This document shows, in pieces, positions 31,423 to 42,931 of a DNA stretch of 64,000 nt. The stretch's first letter is position 1. The number at the start of each line of letters is the position of its first letter. The position numbers were made by a program, and so were the translations under genes. The notes beneath the pieces are model-generated. The model did not search any database. It was not told the origin of the DNA and worked only from the letters and a program-made list of their open reading frames with translations. The stretch is taken from assembly GCA_003184365.1 (NCBI GenBank), contig NKYR01000032.1, positions 62,001 to 126,000 on the forward strand. Direction: 5' to 3'. This stretch comes from Evernia prunastri. Taxonomy: Eukaryota; Ascomycota; Lecanoromycetes; Lecanorales; Parmeliaceae.

Positions 31423-33182
31423 GGTTGCTGTTATTAAGGGATGGGTATGTGATATGTTCTGGTGACTGGCCCTCAATGGCTAGGGTGTAGTAAGGTTACA
31501 AAAAGGCACGACTGGCTATGAGAGGAGGGATTCGATGGGGTGGTGGTTGTTGGGAAAAAGCTTGGCGGTTGATGGCATGAAAATCTGCCGCTTTTACTTA
31601 CTCCAGGGGTGGATTGCCGCCCCACCTGGCTGCTCTGTCACCCCTAATGCAATGAGGTACAAAAGCTCTTGAATTCTGAATGCTTCATTGGTCGTCCAGT
31701 GAGAAGATAGAACATCTTTTGAGAGGAGCGCATGGAGGAATGTGATGTGCCGCGTTCTCTTCTCCCAGATCTATATCTCAGCTTCCATCCAACTAAGGTG
31801 CTCCTCCTACCATAATGCAATAAACACGTATAGTGGCATTAGAAATCCTACTAATACCAACGAACACAGTCACGCCTGCTTGATAGCATTTCTTGTCCAA
31901 TCTACTCTTGCTCTTCATACTATACAAGCAATGCGTCCGGCTACTCTACGTTCGCACCACTAGGCAACGCCAGCTTTGCACGTTGATCACAGACAGCCGA
32001 CATCGAACGTTCGCCCTCGATTGATAGAGCATATCTACTCTCCTGTCTATCTGGTTACGGGTAATATACTCGTTCCTATGCACATAGTCCGGTTTCGCAC
32101 GAAATTTCCTCTCCAGCTCGCCCTCTCCGGGACTGCGTCTGCAATGCTAGAGTATGAGGAAGGCTTGGCTGAAATCCATTCTTCTTATCTGCCAGGTTCG
32201 GTACGTATCATACTGGTCAAGTTCACAGTTCCACGTCAAAAAGTGAGGTTGGGAGCGACGGTGTGATCGCCTGGAACTTGATCTTAGGCGCAGTCATCGA
32301 GATAGTAGCTCGAAGATAGAGTAGCCGCCTTTGTTTTCATCACTTCTTACTCATTTATTGATCCTGGATATAGCTGCGTCCCGACTGGTCTTTGGCGCTA
32401 TCATTGCTCGAGGACTGCGCTCGCCTTCTTCCGCGTGCTTTACGTATGCCTGAAGCCGTATACGACTTGTACCCAGAAAAGACGTTATAGGTTGGTAAGT
32501 TGGATTTGGATGATGGCCTTCAAATTACGCTGCCGTCGTCGTCGCTCTGGACCTGAGTTTGAACACGCTGAATGAGTTACGATTGCTACTGTCGATTCCC
32601 CTTTCTCCGATCATGTTGAAAAATGTTTTGCAAAATGGCGGGATAGAGCTACTCGTGGGAGCTACAGTATCATGCCGCTTCTCCGCTCACGGTTGAAGCG
32701 GCAGTTCAGAACACCAAAAGGTCTTCTTCTGTCGGTTTTCCGTGTCAAGGCTTGCTGTACAGTCGACGGCCAAGCTGGAAAGCGGTGCTTCTTTTTTAGT
32801 CTATTCTACTCAACTCTATCAAGCGTCTGGATTGAAATGTCCCTGCTAATGCTGGTGTAAAGACCATCTCTGTTCACATTGGAAAGAAAAAAGGGAGGGG
32901 GGGAGGTTTTCTACAACAGACGGACGCTAACGATGCACCCGAGCATCCCCGCATTAACGACTGCCCGGGTGCCCCACCAGCCTGGCTACGTAATGCCTCT
33001 GGCCTCAGATTGCGGGGTTACCGTTCGTTCGTCAATTTCATATTGCAAGAGTACCTCAATACTTCAATATTTCGAAGCACTTGTGTACTTGATCCACAAC
33101 TCAATTGCTCTTGCAACTTCCTGCTATTTATCCCCCTGCCTTTCAAATCGTCTAATTTACACTACTTCAACTTTCGACTCTC
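31423..33182. other. Intergenic between divergent genes, no gene seen
   Basis: About 1.76 kb holding the promoters of the HTH-HD gene (minus) and the cyclase gene (plus). Motif-free ORFs occur at 31742-31963, 31976-32266 and 32672-32860. A TATTTA at about 33123 may be the cyclase TATA element. Confidence 0.5.
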
Positions 33183-34562
33183 ATGGCAGACAGCAAATCC
33201 ATCGCCCAAACTCGCCTGGCGCAAGTCAAAGACTTCATTACGATGAACAAGACTGCTACCACCATCCCCTTCGACCCCAATTCTACCAAGTTTCCTCAGC
33301 GGAAAGACGTTCCACAGGCCCCTTATGCTCCCCAAGGAGTACCAACTGCTTGGGTATGGGGAGAGACTGACTTCATAGGGCGTCTGAACCTACTTACCCC
33401 GACGAGGGTTAAAGCTGCTGCGGCAAATGAAGTCAAAACGGGAGAGATGGTCTCTTTGAAGTAAATCAGCCACCATAGTCAGCCGAAGTGTGCTAAAAGC
33501 AAGACGTTAGTCTACCATTGAACCATCCGGAAATCCCAGCTTTCGCCCGACAAAGCTTCAAACACGAGATCAAGACTCTAGCCGAAAACATTGCTTACGA
33601 TGACAAATACGACTTGAACACTCAGAGTGGGACACAATGGGATGGCTTCAGACATGCAAGTCCCGCCAACAACCGGCGGACGTAATGACACGCGCTAAAG
33701 GCTTCTTAGTTTGCCTGGATCCCCACTCAAACCTTCTACAACAACACCCACGGTGAGGACATCGTCGGTCCCAAAGCCAATCACAAATGCTCCGTCCACC
33801 ACTGGTCAAACCACGGCATCGCAGGCCGCGGTGTACTCCTCGACTACCGCTCCTACGCAGAGAAGAAAGGCGTCGCGCTCAACTCGTACGAATCGGATCG
33901 CATATCATACGCAGAGCTCGAGGCTTGCGGAAGGGACCAAGGGATCGATATAAGGCCTCAAGCTCAAGGGGGAGACATACACATTGGCGACATGCTGTTC
34001 ATCCGAAGCGGGTTCATCAAAACATACTACAGCAAGCCGGTAGAGGAAAGGAACCAATTGGCCCTGCGACATCATGAGCTCGGCGAGAACGATGGGCAGC
34101 GGTATGCGGGTGTCAAGCAGGAGGACGCGATGCTGGACTGGTTGCACGATTGCTACTTCGCCACCGTCGCGGGAGATAGCCCGACCTTCGAGGCGTGGCC
34201 TTCGAACCAAGGTCAATCCGTGTCTGAGTCTCGCTGTGGGTGAAGTCATGCTGATTCTGCGTGCCAGAGTATTACATCCATGAGTACCTGCTCGCGATGT
34301 GGGGCTGGTAAGGATTCCCCCCAGACTCAATGTAGGCTTTGTGAAAGACTGACTCACGGGTTTGAAGTCCCCTTGGAGAAATGGTAGACCTGGAGAAGCT
34401 GGCGCAGACCTGTAGGGAGAAGAACAGATGGACCTTTTTCGTCACCAGCGCGCCCGCAAACGTTCCTGGTGAGAACCATCGGCTTCCACTTCCATCGATC
34501 ATGCTAATGCAGGGTGTGCAGGTGGCGTTGCCTCGCATGTGAACGGTACCGCTATCTTTTAG
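33183..34562 (+). CDS. Cyclase family (PF04199, kynurenine formamidase-like) hydrolase
   Basis: Six exons (33183-33460, 33511-33655, 33710-34211, 34268-34307, 34368-34468, 34522-34562), all phase-consistent, give 368 aa. Family blocks occur in order: GETDFIGRLNLLTP, NTQSGTQWDGFRHFAW, HGIAGRGVLLDY, GGDIHIGDMLFIRSGF and PLGEMVDLEKLAQ, ending in TFFVTSAP and ASHVNGTAIF. This is the fungal branch of the cyclase/kynurenine-formamidase superfamily, which hydrolyses amide or lactone bonds using metal-bound water. Bacterial relatives use HxGTHxDxPxH; here the equivalent is NTQSGTQWDGFRH, as is usual in the fungal branch. Intron 2 (33656-33709) is a GC-AG intron (GCAAGT donor, CTTCTTAG acceptor). Substrate is unknown; no signal peptide is seen, so it is probably cytosolic. 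Confidence 0.88.
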
Positions 34563-36114
34563 TCGTATGCTGACACAAGGGAACCCGTCACCAGCTCCGT
34601 TTGCGACATGTTGTGTATATATATGTCCTGTATATATTCTTGATGTGCGTTCATCTGTACGCTTTGATGCTTTTGGTCGACGATTTGCCGGCGGGCCCGT
34701 GGAGCGAGAGGAGCCATACTTTACAAGTGATGCCCGTTCGCAAGCTTTCGTAAATGCCCGATCCCGAGGCGCTTTTGCTGAACTGAAGGATACTACGCAA
34801 CCACCGAATTGGTCGTGATTCTAGAGGGCGGAAATGTCTTCCATCTCTAGACTTTCTTTCTGTGAGAAGCGAAGCAAAGCCGACGTCATCGTTAGATTAC
34901 GGAACCTTTATACGCGGTCTATTATTCTGTCATTCTCGCTTTTAACACAGTAGGACTGTGGCGCCGTGAAATATGTGACTTTGTGGCTTTAGGTGCTGGG
35001 GTTCAAGATCGATAAGTAACCACGCTCTCTGCTGAATGGTAAGACTGCGAGAACCGCAGAGGAACCTCGTTCTTTCGTTATCACGGAAATACGACGAGGT
35101 CTCCATGATAAGTTTTATGCGACTTTTTCTCACCAAGGTTGCATTTGAAAGATTTTGGCCCAAGCTCAACCCGTTTGAAAGAATGATGAAGGGGACGAAG
35201 AGGATCAACTCCGCTTCAGTAACAGCATGACTGTTTTCATATCTTGGCTCCGCTAGAACACTAGCGCATTTTCTAAGGTTTGACATATTAGGTACCGTAC
35301 GGAAGAGCTTGCTCGAAACTTTGTGCCTAGTTTCTCTACTCGTCTCCTTAGAACCTACATATTCGCTATGTAGTTACTTCGAGTTATACTGAGAACTATG
35401 GGAAATATAGCAAGACACACATGTCCTATGCCTACCGCTGCCTTCTCGTTCGACGCAAGAAGAATTCCAGCCTGCTTCACTGGCTACGATTGTGAGTGAA
35501 GAAGCGGCATCGTCATCTGGCGCCATGTGCCGGTGACAGCTGTCTGTTGAATGACCATTTGTGGCTTCAGACAAACTCTTGAGAGTTGCTGTCTCTGTCC
35601 CGATGGCGCTCAGCCGAACCAGCGCCATACTCAACATATAGCGACACAAAAGGTATGTACTTTATCCAAGGCAAATGATTCTTGAATACGTCATGTTCTC
35701 ATATTGCCTATTGACCTTTCTAAGATTTGCGCCAATCCGTTCATCACCGAGAGACCCTTGCGAAATGGCTTCCACCTCTGCTTCTGCCGTCTTCGTGGCG
35801 CCGAGTATTTCTTCCCTTACTTCAAACCCCTTCGTTCGGATGATGTGCTGCAAAGCTCGGTATCTCGCTTTCGCCTTTCAGCCGTGCAAGACCCTGTTGG
35901 CCTGTACTGTCCCGTACCGTCAGAAGCACGCAAGGACTCCCAACTTCAGAGGCTAGCTTTGGACAGAATGAACTCAGTCGGACACAGCAATCTCACCCGA
36001 GGTGCATGACATGGAGACTCTAACATCTGTCATCCAAACAAAGTCTGCCATTTAATTGCGCTGACAATTGTCAAGAGTCTTCGACAGCGGCACGACGCAA
36101 CTTTCATCGCGACA
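34563..36114. other. Intergenic, no firm gene
   Basis: About 1.55 kb. Minus-strand ORFs at 35374-35649 and 35662-35853 are the most protein-like (an acidic helix with KTAEAEVEAISQGSLGDERI), but I could not link them to a start, a domain or convincing splice sites. The mucin promoter lies at the right end. Confidence 0.45.
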
Positions 36115-39100
36115 ATGAAGAACTATGCCATCCTCGTTCTTTTGGCCACCATTGTTCCAGCGCTCGCTCAGTCCACCTCATCTACCACGCTAGTTACTTC
36201 TCCTACATCCACTCTCGCTTCCAGCCCGGCCACCTCCTCGTCGACCGTCCCTATCTCCTCTTCAAGCATCAATCCGACGACTTCGTCTTCAAGTACCACT
36301 GCGACAACTTCCTCTTCAACTACCTCGGTTTCGCCAATCACAGTGCAAACGGTAGGCGCATTTACCTCATCTGTCAGTGGCTCCACTACCGGTGCCAGTA
36401 CTACCTCCACCGCACCAGGAAGAAGCTCTAGTATCTCGAGTATAAATCCCACATCCTCAGCGAGCTCTGGTGTCTCCACCTCGAAAACTCCATCCGCTTC
36501 CTCCGGCGCATCAGGGACAAGTTTGGGCACCACCAGCTCTGGACTCACATGCCCAGCAGCGGCCGGCACAGTCTTCGACGACTACAACATCTACTGCGGG
36601 AGCGATACCCGGACCTATCAGGCCACCACCACAACGACAAGTGCCAGTGCTTGCGCGTCAGCTTGTGACTCTAAGACCTTTGCAGATGGAAGCTCCTGTA
36701 TAGCTTGGCAATACAATCCCTCCACAAACGCATGCGGCTTGAGTAATTCCTCCGCCGTCAGCACCAGCTCTAGTGCCGTAAGCTCCAGCACCAGTCCAAG
36801 CTCCAGCGTCGCAACAGCATCGAGTTCCGGCTCCTCATCACGTACGAGTAGTTCCGCCGCATCCTCTGTAATTTCGTCAAGCACCAGCGTTGCATCAGGC
36901 ACCAGCAGCGCATCAGGCTCATCCTCCAGCCCCTCTTCGAAACCCGCCTCGACCTCGGCCTCCCAATCCTTGACCTCTTCGAGCACCTCCACCTCCTCCT
37001 CCACCACCGCCGCAACCTCCAGCGGCCTAGCCTGCCCCGGCTCCAACAACACCGTCTACAACGGCTACACCGTCCTCTGCGGCTACACCAGCACGCAAAC
37101 CTACAGCTCCACGTACGAAGTCGAGTTCGTGTCGTCGACGCCGCAGAACTGCTCGGCGACGTGCGACGGCACGACCTTCGCCGACGGGTCGCGGTGCACG
37201 GCGTGGACGTGGGCGCAGGAGGACGACGAGTGCTATTTGAAGAACTCGACCGCGACGATCAAGGTGAGCGCGCTGGCCGATCGCATCCTCGCGTACAAGC
37301 TGGGCACGGCATCTTCGTCTAGTTCGAGTGCGAGTTCCGGTACGAGTGCGTCTAGCAGCAGCGTTTTCGGCTCGGGCTCTTCGTCACAGGCCTCAAGTGT
37401 GTCTACATCCGCTTCTGGATCGGGCTCCGTTACTTCCTCAAGTACCAGCAGTTTTTCGACCTCCAGTCCAAGTTCGATCGTGTCCTCGACTACAAGCAGT
37501 AGTCTTTCTACTTCCAGTTCAAGCTCCGTTACATCTTCAGTCGTCAGTAGCAGCAGTCTGTCAACTTCCAGTCCAACATCCGTTATATCTTCACCTATCA
37601 GTAGCAGCAGTCTGTCAACTTCTAGTTCAACCTCCCTTACATCTTCAGCTATCAGTAGCAGCCCTTCAACCTCGAGTCCAAGCTCCATTATACCATCAAC
37701 CAGCAGCACCAGCAGCAGTCTATCCATCTCGAGCTCAAGTTCCGTTGCTTCCTCAACCATCAGCAGTCTCCCGACGTCCAGCTCAACTTCCGTTATATCT
37801 TCAACTAGCAGCAGTAGTCCTCCTTCAACATCCAGCACCATTTCATCGAGTTCTTCAAGCCTGTGCACCTCAAGCGGGCCCCTGTCAACGTCCAGCACCA
37901 CATCCGCGATCTCTAATAATCCTGTCATCTTAGTAGCCTCAAGTACTAGCAGTAGTGCTTCCTCGAATCCCTTTTTGAGCGACTCGTCGTCAACGTCCGT
38001 CACCAGCGCCACGTCAAGCCCTTCTTCCAGCACCGCAACCTCAAGCTCTGGCACTAGTTCGCTTCTGATTCCGCTTTTCAGCTCCAGCTCCAGCTCCAGC
38101 TTCAGTATCGCAGTATCCACCTCTGGCACTACCTCCTCGCCTCTAAGTTCGTTTTCGAGCTCCAGCAGCGACTTTAATACCAGTTTAGCTCCAACCTTGC
38201 CTTCTACTTCCAGCTCCGCGACCATTTCCAGCTCATCTCCAACCTCGGCTTCAGCCTCATTTTCAACCTCATCTTCAACCTCATCCTCAGCCTCATCTTC
38301 CAGCTGCATTTCTAGCTCTGGCTCTGGCTCTGCCTTTACATTTCCAGCCCTTGGCATGAATTCATCCCTATCATCATCTTTTGGGTGCAACTGTGGTCCC
38401 AGTATAACCTCATCTGCCTCTATCACGCCCTCAGACACCTTGTCGACAGATTTATTCGGCATACACAGGACAAACGGATCCATATATCCACCAAGCCTTT
38501 CACCATCATCGCCATCAATTCCCATAACAGCATCAACGTCCAGTAGTGTTCAACTCTCTATCTCCACCAGTATATCATCAACCACCACGCCATCGACCAC
38601 TTCCATAACAAGGGCCAGGGTCAACGCAGCCAACCTACAAAAATCAACCACGCCAACGTCCACCACCTTGCCGACAAAGACATCCAGCACGCCAACCACC
38701 ATCACACCGACAAAGTCATTATCCACAACTTCTCCAAAGACGACTCCAAAGCCAACCACATCCACGTCAAAAACCCCAAGCACATCTCCCAAGCCAACCA
38801 CATCCACGTCAAAAACCCCAAGCGCATCTCCAAAGCAATCCACGACCTCTTCCAAAACAACCCCAAAGACAACCACACCAACAACCACCACCAAAAAACC
38901 CACTACCACCTCAACCACCAAACCCAAAACAACAACCCCAACCCCAACCCCAACCCCACAAACAACCGTCGAAAAATTCCCCACCACCTACCTAACCACC
39001 CTCCTCTCCACCTTCACAACCCACGGCCACAAAACAGTCCTCACGAGCGTGCGCAAAACAACCAGCACGCGCACCACGACCTCGACCTACAAGAAACCCA

Positions 39101-39303
39101 CCACCCCCTCCACCTCCACGACCAGCGCGACCAAAGCGACCTCCACGAGCAAAGCCTGCAAGAGCCTCGCCGCGAGCTCGAGCTCGTACAAGGCGCAGAT
39201 CGCCGCGCTCAAGGCGGAGAAGATCGCGGTGCCGGCGTATCTGGCCGGGGCGCTGAGCGCGGTCATGGCGGCGGAGAAGGCGGCTGGGTGTGCGAGCAGT
39301 TGA
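36115..39303 (+). CDS. Secreted Ser/Thr-rich mucin-like wall protein with two Apple-like modules
   Basis: An intronless 1062-aa protein. A clear signal peptide (MKNYAILVLLATIVPALAQS) precedes a Ser/Thr-rich region. Two Cys-containing modules of PAN/Apple-like pattern follow: residues about 142-205 (GLTCPAAAGTVFDDYNIYCG, then CASACDSKTFADGSSCIAWQ) and about 302-398 (GLACPGSNNTVYNGYTVLCG, then CSATCDGTTFADGSRCTAW). They share the FADGSxCxAW block and so look like duplicates. Residues about 400-860 are almost pure Ser-rich low complexity that should be heavily O-mannosylated; about 860-1010 is Lys/Thr/Pro-rich. The end (CKSLAAS..., IAALKAEK) is a Cys- and Ala-containing helical tail without a GPI-anchor hydrophobic stretch. 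The likely role is an adhesive or protective surface protein, with the modules binding carbohydrate or protein; this is inferred from architecture. Confidence 0.88.
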   Translation: MKNYAILVLLATIVPALAQSTSSTTLVTSPTSTLASSPATSSSTVPISSSSINPTTSSSSTTATTSSSTTSVSPITVQTVGAFTSSVSGSTTGASTTSTAPGRSSSISSINPTSSASSGVSTSKTPSASSGASGTSLGTTSSGLTCPAAAGTVFDDYNIYCGSDTRTYQATTTTTSASACASACDSKTFADGSSCIAWQYNPSTNACGLSNSSAVSTSSSAVSSSTSPSSSVATASSSGSSSRTSSSAASSVISSSTSVASGTSSASGSSSSPSSKPASTSASQSLTSSSTSTSSSTTAATSSGLACPGSNNTVYNGYTVLCGYTSTQTYSSTYEVEFVSSTPQNCSATCDGTTFADGSRCTAWTWAQEDDECYLKNSTATIKVSALADRILAYKLGTASSSSSSASSGTSASSSSVFGSGSSSQASSVSTSASGSGSVTSSSTSSFSTSSPSSIVSSTTSSSLSTSSSSSVTSSVVSSSSLSTSSPTSVISSPISSSSLSTSSSTSLTSSAISSSPSTSSPSSIIPSTSSTSSSLSISSSSSVASSTISSLPTSSSTSVISSTSSSSPPSTSSTISSSSSSLCTSSGPLSTSSTTSAISNNPVILVASSTSSSASSNPFLSDSSSTSVTSATSSPSSSTATSSSGTSSLLIPLFSSSSSSSFSIAVSTSGTTSSPLSSFSSSSSDFNTSLAPTLPSTSSSATISSSSPTSASASFSTSSSTSSSASSSSCISSSGSGSAFTFPALGMNSSLSSSFGCNCGPSITSSASITPSDTLSTDLFGIHRTNGSIYPPSLSPSSPSIPITASTSSSVQLSISTSISSTTTPSTTSITRARVNAANLQKSTTPTSTTLPTKTSSTPTTITPTKSLSTTSPKTTPKPTTSTSKTPSTSPKPTTSTSKTPSASPKQSTTSSKTTPKTTTPTTTTKKPTTTSTTKPKTTTPTPTPTPQTTVEKFPTTYLTTLLSTFTTHGHKTVLTSVRKTTSTRTTTSTYKKPTTPSTSTTSATKATSTSKACKSLAASSSSYKAQIAALKAEKIAVPAYLAGALSAVMAAEKAAGCASS

Positions 39304-39968
39304 GCAATGGGGGGGAGGGGGTAAGAGGATAGGACAGGGTGATTTAGTAGTCAATACATTGAATCTGTGATCCTAGTTGAGAGTAAAGCCGTTTCACCGC
39401 TGTTCGAACGCTCCTGTGCCTTTCGCTTCCTTTTCCCTTTTCCCTTTTTTTTCTTTTCGGGGCCCAGGGGCCTGAGGAGGGGGGAGGATCGGGAGTCTCC
39501 CGCAATACGAAATACGTAGACGATCCGGAGTGGTCAGTCGCAGCCACCAAAGACGCGCTCTCCTTCTCCTCCCCCTCCTCCTCCTCTTCTCCTTTCCCTT
39601 CTTCTTCTCCTCATCCTCCTCCTCATCCTCCTCCTCTTCCTCCTCCTCCTCCTAACAACGCCATTCAATCTGAAAGCAACCACATGTCAGAAAGCCACCG
39701 ATAGAATCCCTCCACACAACCACCCATACCTTACGTACGCCCGCTCGCATACTTCATATTCGAGCCTCTCCGGAAGAGGAGCTATGAGACCGGGTTAACA
39801 GCTCCTTTGGCGGTTTCAACAACATTGACGATCGGAAACCTTGTACAGTAGAGAGCAGTGTAGACGATGCTGGCGCTACTTGTACCTACAACCCCATGTA
39901 TTTAATGTTGATGTCTTCTATAGACTCTCTACTAGCAAACGTGAGGGCAGCATCGCTTCTTCAACGGC
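39304..39968. other. Convergent intergenic region with CT-rich tract
   Basis: 3' flanks of the mucin and permease genes, which converge. No gene seen. It includes the pyrimidine microsatellite at about 39557-39655 and a TTTCCC-rich tract near 39425-39455. Confidence 0.6.
39557..39655. repeat. (CCT/CTT)n trinucleotide-rich microsatellite
   Basis: About 100 bp composed almost entirely of CTCCTC, CTTCTT and CATCCTCCT units on the plus strand. It is a strand-asymmetric polypyrimidine tract between two converging genes. Confidence 0.85.
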
Positions 39969-41860
39969 TCACACGGCCTTCTCAGTCCCAGCTCCTGCTG
40001 ACGTGCTCGTACAAGTCGACGGGCTCTCGTCTCCGTGACCTACAATCGCCCAAGCCGCTCTGTCTTCTTCGTCCGTGCGTGTGGGGAAGGGAAATGAGAG
40101 ACAAAGGATATAGTACGCGGACCTGTGTCTTCTCGTCAATCCAAGAATCGATATTGACGAATTCAAACGTTGGTGACTCACGCCGAAAATAGGAGCCCCT
40201 CGAGCCAACCCAGAGCGGTGAAATCCACATAGTTGCGTGACACCCCTTTGATCGCGGGGTTGATTTGGTAGGCGAGACCTGGGAGCTGTGGGACCATACC
40301 GACAGTGAACGCCGCGACTGCTCGAACGTTGATACCCGCTGTGTACCAGTAGAGGCCAGTGGGTTTGTAAAGCTGGTAGATATTGTAGCCACTGGATCTT
40401 CTCACGAAGAAGAAGTCGCACAACAGGACTACGATACGACATTAGCTGGTACCGAATGAGAGACAGAGATGAACCTACCGCCAGCGACAGGTCCAAGGAA
40501 GGGCGCAGAGTAGCCATTGAGGAAAGATAAGAAACTTTGAGCGCTCGCCTCGATTTTCCAAGGGCAGATGGCAAAGCCCAGGATCGCACAGAGAAATTGG
40601 CCTCGTTTCAAACTCATGTACTTTGGAAAAAGCGCCATGGCGTCGTTGCCGAAGGGTACTGAGTTGCCGGCTACGTTAGTCCCAATCATGGCGAAGGCGA
40701 AAACAAGGCCGACGAAGAATTTTGCCGCTCGATTGTCCCACATGAGAACGATCATGAGAGGATTCCACTGAATCTGGCCGTAGACCACTTGTGACGAAGC
40801 TGCCATTACGACTCCAAGGAAGTAGATGAGTGTCATGCACACTGGGAGAGAAATTGCTTGAGCGATGGTGGCAGTCCGTGGATTACGAGCATAGCGCGTC
40901 AGATCCGGGATATTAATGGCAAACGTTGAACTGGCGGAAACAGCCGTGGTGATGGCATAGCAAAATGCATACCCTAGAGACATCCCATTCTCAATCTTAT
41001 TCGGTATTCGAAGCAGAGGGCCGAACCCATGAGAAGCGGTCACCGCCCATGTAAACAGACAGATCCCGAAGACTGGCATGAGGAGTATCTTTATCAAGAA
41101 GATCCAGCGCAGTGCGGGCATACTGAGAAAGAGAAACGGGAGCGACACAAGCCAGAAGATGGAGAAGCTGAGAAGTTCAGCAGAGGTTATGTCAGCACTT
41201 GCTGGTATAGCGTGTGCGTGCCAGTTGGCGAAAGATGGCCAGATGGCCTCAATCATAGCTTGAACTGCCAGACCGCCTGTGTAGGCTTGGATACCGTACC
41301 ATATGGGAGCGACAATTGCCCGAATAATGATGGGGAGGTAGGAGCCCCGAAGGCCGAAGGACCTAGGAGGGGAAATCAGTCATCGCCAGAGGAGCTTGGG
41401 GATGCCATACGCTCTCGAGATGACTGGAAAATTGATCGAGTACTGATTTTGCCCGCCTTGTCAGCCCACGGTAGGCTCACTCCTGGGAAGCATGACCACT
41501 GTGCATCCAGATGTCGTAACACAAGAGGGCACGGCGAGTGATCGTTACCTTTGAGCCAATATAACCAGTCCCGCAACATGCCATCATGACCAAGATGTTG
41601 CCAATTAGATAAGCTATCAAAGCTATGCCAGGATTCAGACCCAAAGCAACGCTTGCTGATGCGGTCTGGATCTGTGAGGCAGAGAAGCCTTCCGCGATCC
41701 AGAAGCCTCCGACATGATACCACTCCCATTGTTTTTGATGCTTTGGGACTGGATCTAAGTCTGGATTGCTCCAACGCGAGATTTGGCCTTCGGCTGTGAA
41801 GGAGGCCACAGCTGGTTCAAGGATCAGGCGTCGGCGATGGAAGGATCGAAGCTTTTCCAT
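39969..41860 (-). CDS. NCS1-family permease (purine/uracil/allantoin/hydantoin transporter type)
   Basis: Five exons (41860-41549, 41442-41411, 41362-40479, 40428-40182, 40122-39969) give 542 aa with about twelve hydrophobic helices, the normal size of fungal NCS1 carriers, which import nucleobases or related compounds with protons at the plasma membrane. Family features are a WSNPDLDPVP N-terminal block, WYHVGGFWIAEGFSASQIQTA, FPVISRASFGLRGSYLPI (spanning exons 2 and 3), APIWYGIQAYTGGLAVQ, SSTFAINIPDLTRYARNPR, GTNVAGNSVPFGNDAMALFP, and NGYSAPFLGPVAG joined to VLLCDFFFVRR across intron 3. Exon 2 is only 32 nt. Every junction is phase-matched with usable splice signals. The substrate cannot be read from sequence alone. 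The nearby FAD monooxygenase on the same strand suggests a catabolic context. Confidence 0.93.
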
Positions 41861-42931
41861 GGTTTCGTTGTTCAGACGAGCCAAGTGAGGTGGGCAGAAC
41901 AATACAGCATGAGAATTGCAGGAAGACAGCTACGCTCAAGTAAAAGGAAATTGAGTATACCTTTTCCATCCCCAGATCGTTTGGCACTGCAAAGTTCTGC
42001 AGAGGATGCAGTCTAGAAAGCGCATATGTTTGATGATCTCATATTGCGCCGTAGCCTCAGAGCCGACGGTGGGTTGACCAATAGATTTACATGATGTGCT
42101 GCAGGCTTACCTCATACATGTAGTGGAGATGTAAGGTTGAGATAGTTAGTATGTCCAAGACTCCAAGAGCCTATGTTTTGCTGCAGCGAGGAGCTCCGGT
42201 ATTATGGACACAAGGGAAGTGGGACGATGAAAGGCGACGGGCGGGGAAACTTCAGGGCGGATGCATGAGATGAAGGCTTGTTTTTCCCGCAGTTACTCGG
42301 ACGTCACAATGCCAGCCGAGACAGTCGTCTTTTCTCTCGCTTGATAGATGTTGAAAGACAAGGATAATGGAAGAAACGAAGAAAGGACATGAGCTGAAGA
42401 AAAGGTACGCATGATTTCTGCTCAGATTGGATGAGGTTATCATTCTGTCCTCGTACCTTTCTTCTGCCAAGATATGCAAGTACGAAAGTATCACCTCGCG
42501 AATCGGAATATTTCGAATTCTAGATGACTGCGTCGTGCGTCTCGAATAAATACGTTGTAAGTCACATCGAGCATGGATAAACGAATTTGCGGTCGGTTTG
42601 AGCGAGGCGTTCCCTCCTAGCTCTGGGTATGGACTTGCGGTTTTGAGGTTTCGCTGGGATGGCAGGAGTCGTTCGTGTTTACTGTCTATACGCCAAGATA
42701 TCGCAAGGGTTTGGGAAGCAGGACGAGTTTGAGAATACTCATGTGGTTGAGTCATATTTGCAGGTGATTGATTTTACGCAGCAAAGTTTCTAGTTCGTAC
42801 ATTCCGGGGTTTCTATGTTAAGTTGCGAGGGCGATGCTGGTAGACGCTGGAAGCGGGAGTGGGGATGGTTTATCTAATTTACACACTACGGTTCAAAGCG
42901 GCTCGAAAAATCAATCCGATGGAGCCGGTCC
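41861..42931. other. Permease promoter and monooxygenase 3' flank
   Basis: About 1.07 kb, no convincing gene. ORF 42252-42755 (minus, 167 codons) is the longest but has no motif and uninformative composition. Confidence 0.5.

Noticed and set aside
35374..35853. Two minus ORFs that might be exons of one gene
   Set aside because: The sequence between them offers no convincing donor/acceptor pair and neither has a recognisable domain; too weak to annotate.
37233..38525. 430-codon open frame on the minus strand
   Set aside because: It is the antisense shadow of the Ser-codon-rich mucin; Leu/Glu/Val-dominated low complexity is exactly what reverse-complemented Ser/Thr codons give.
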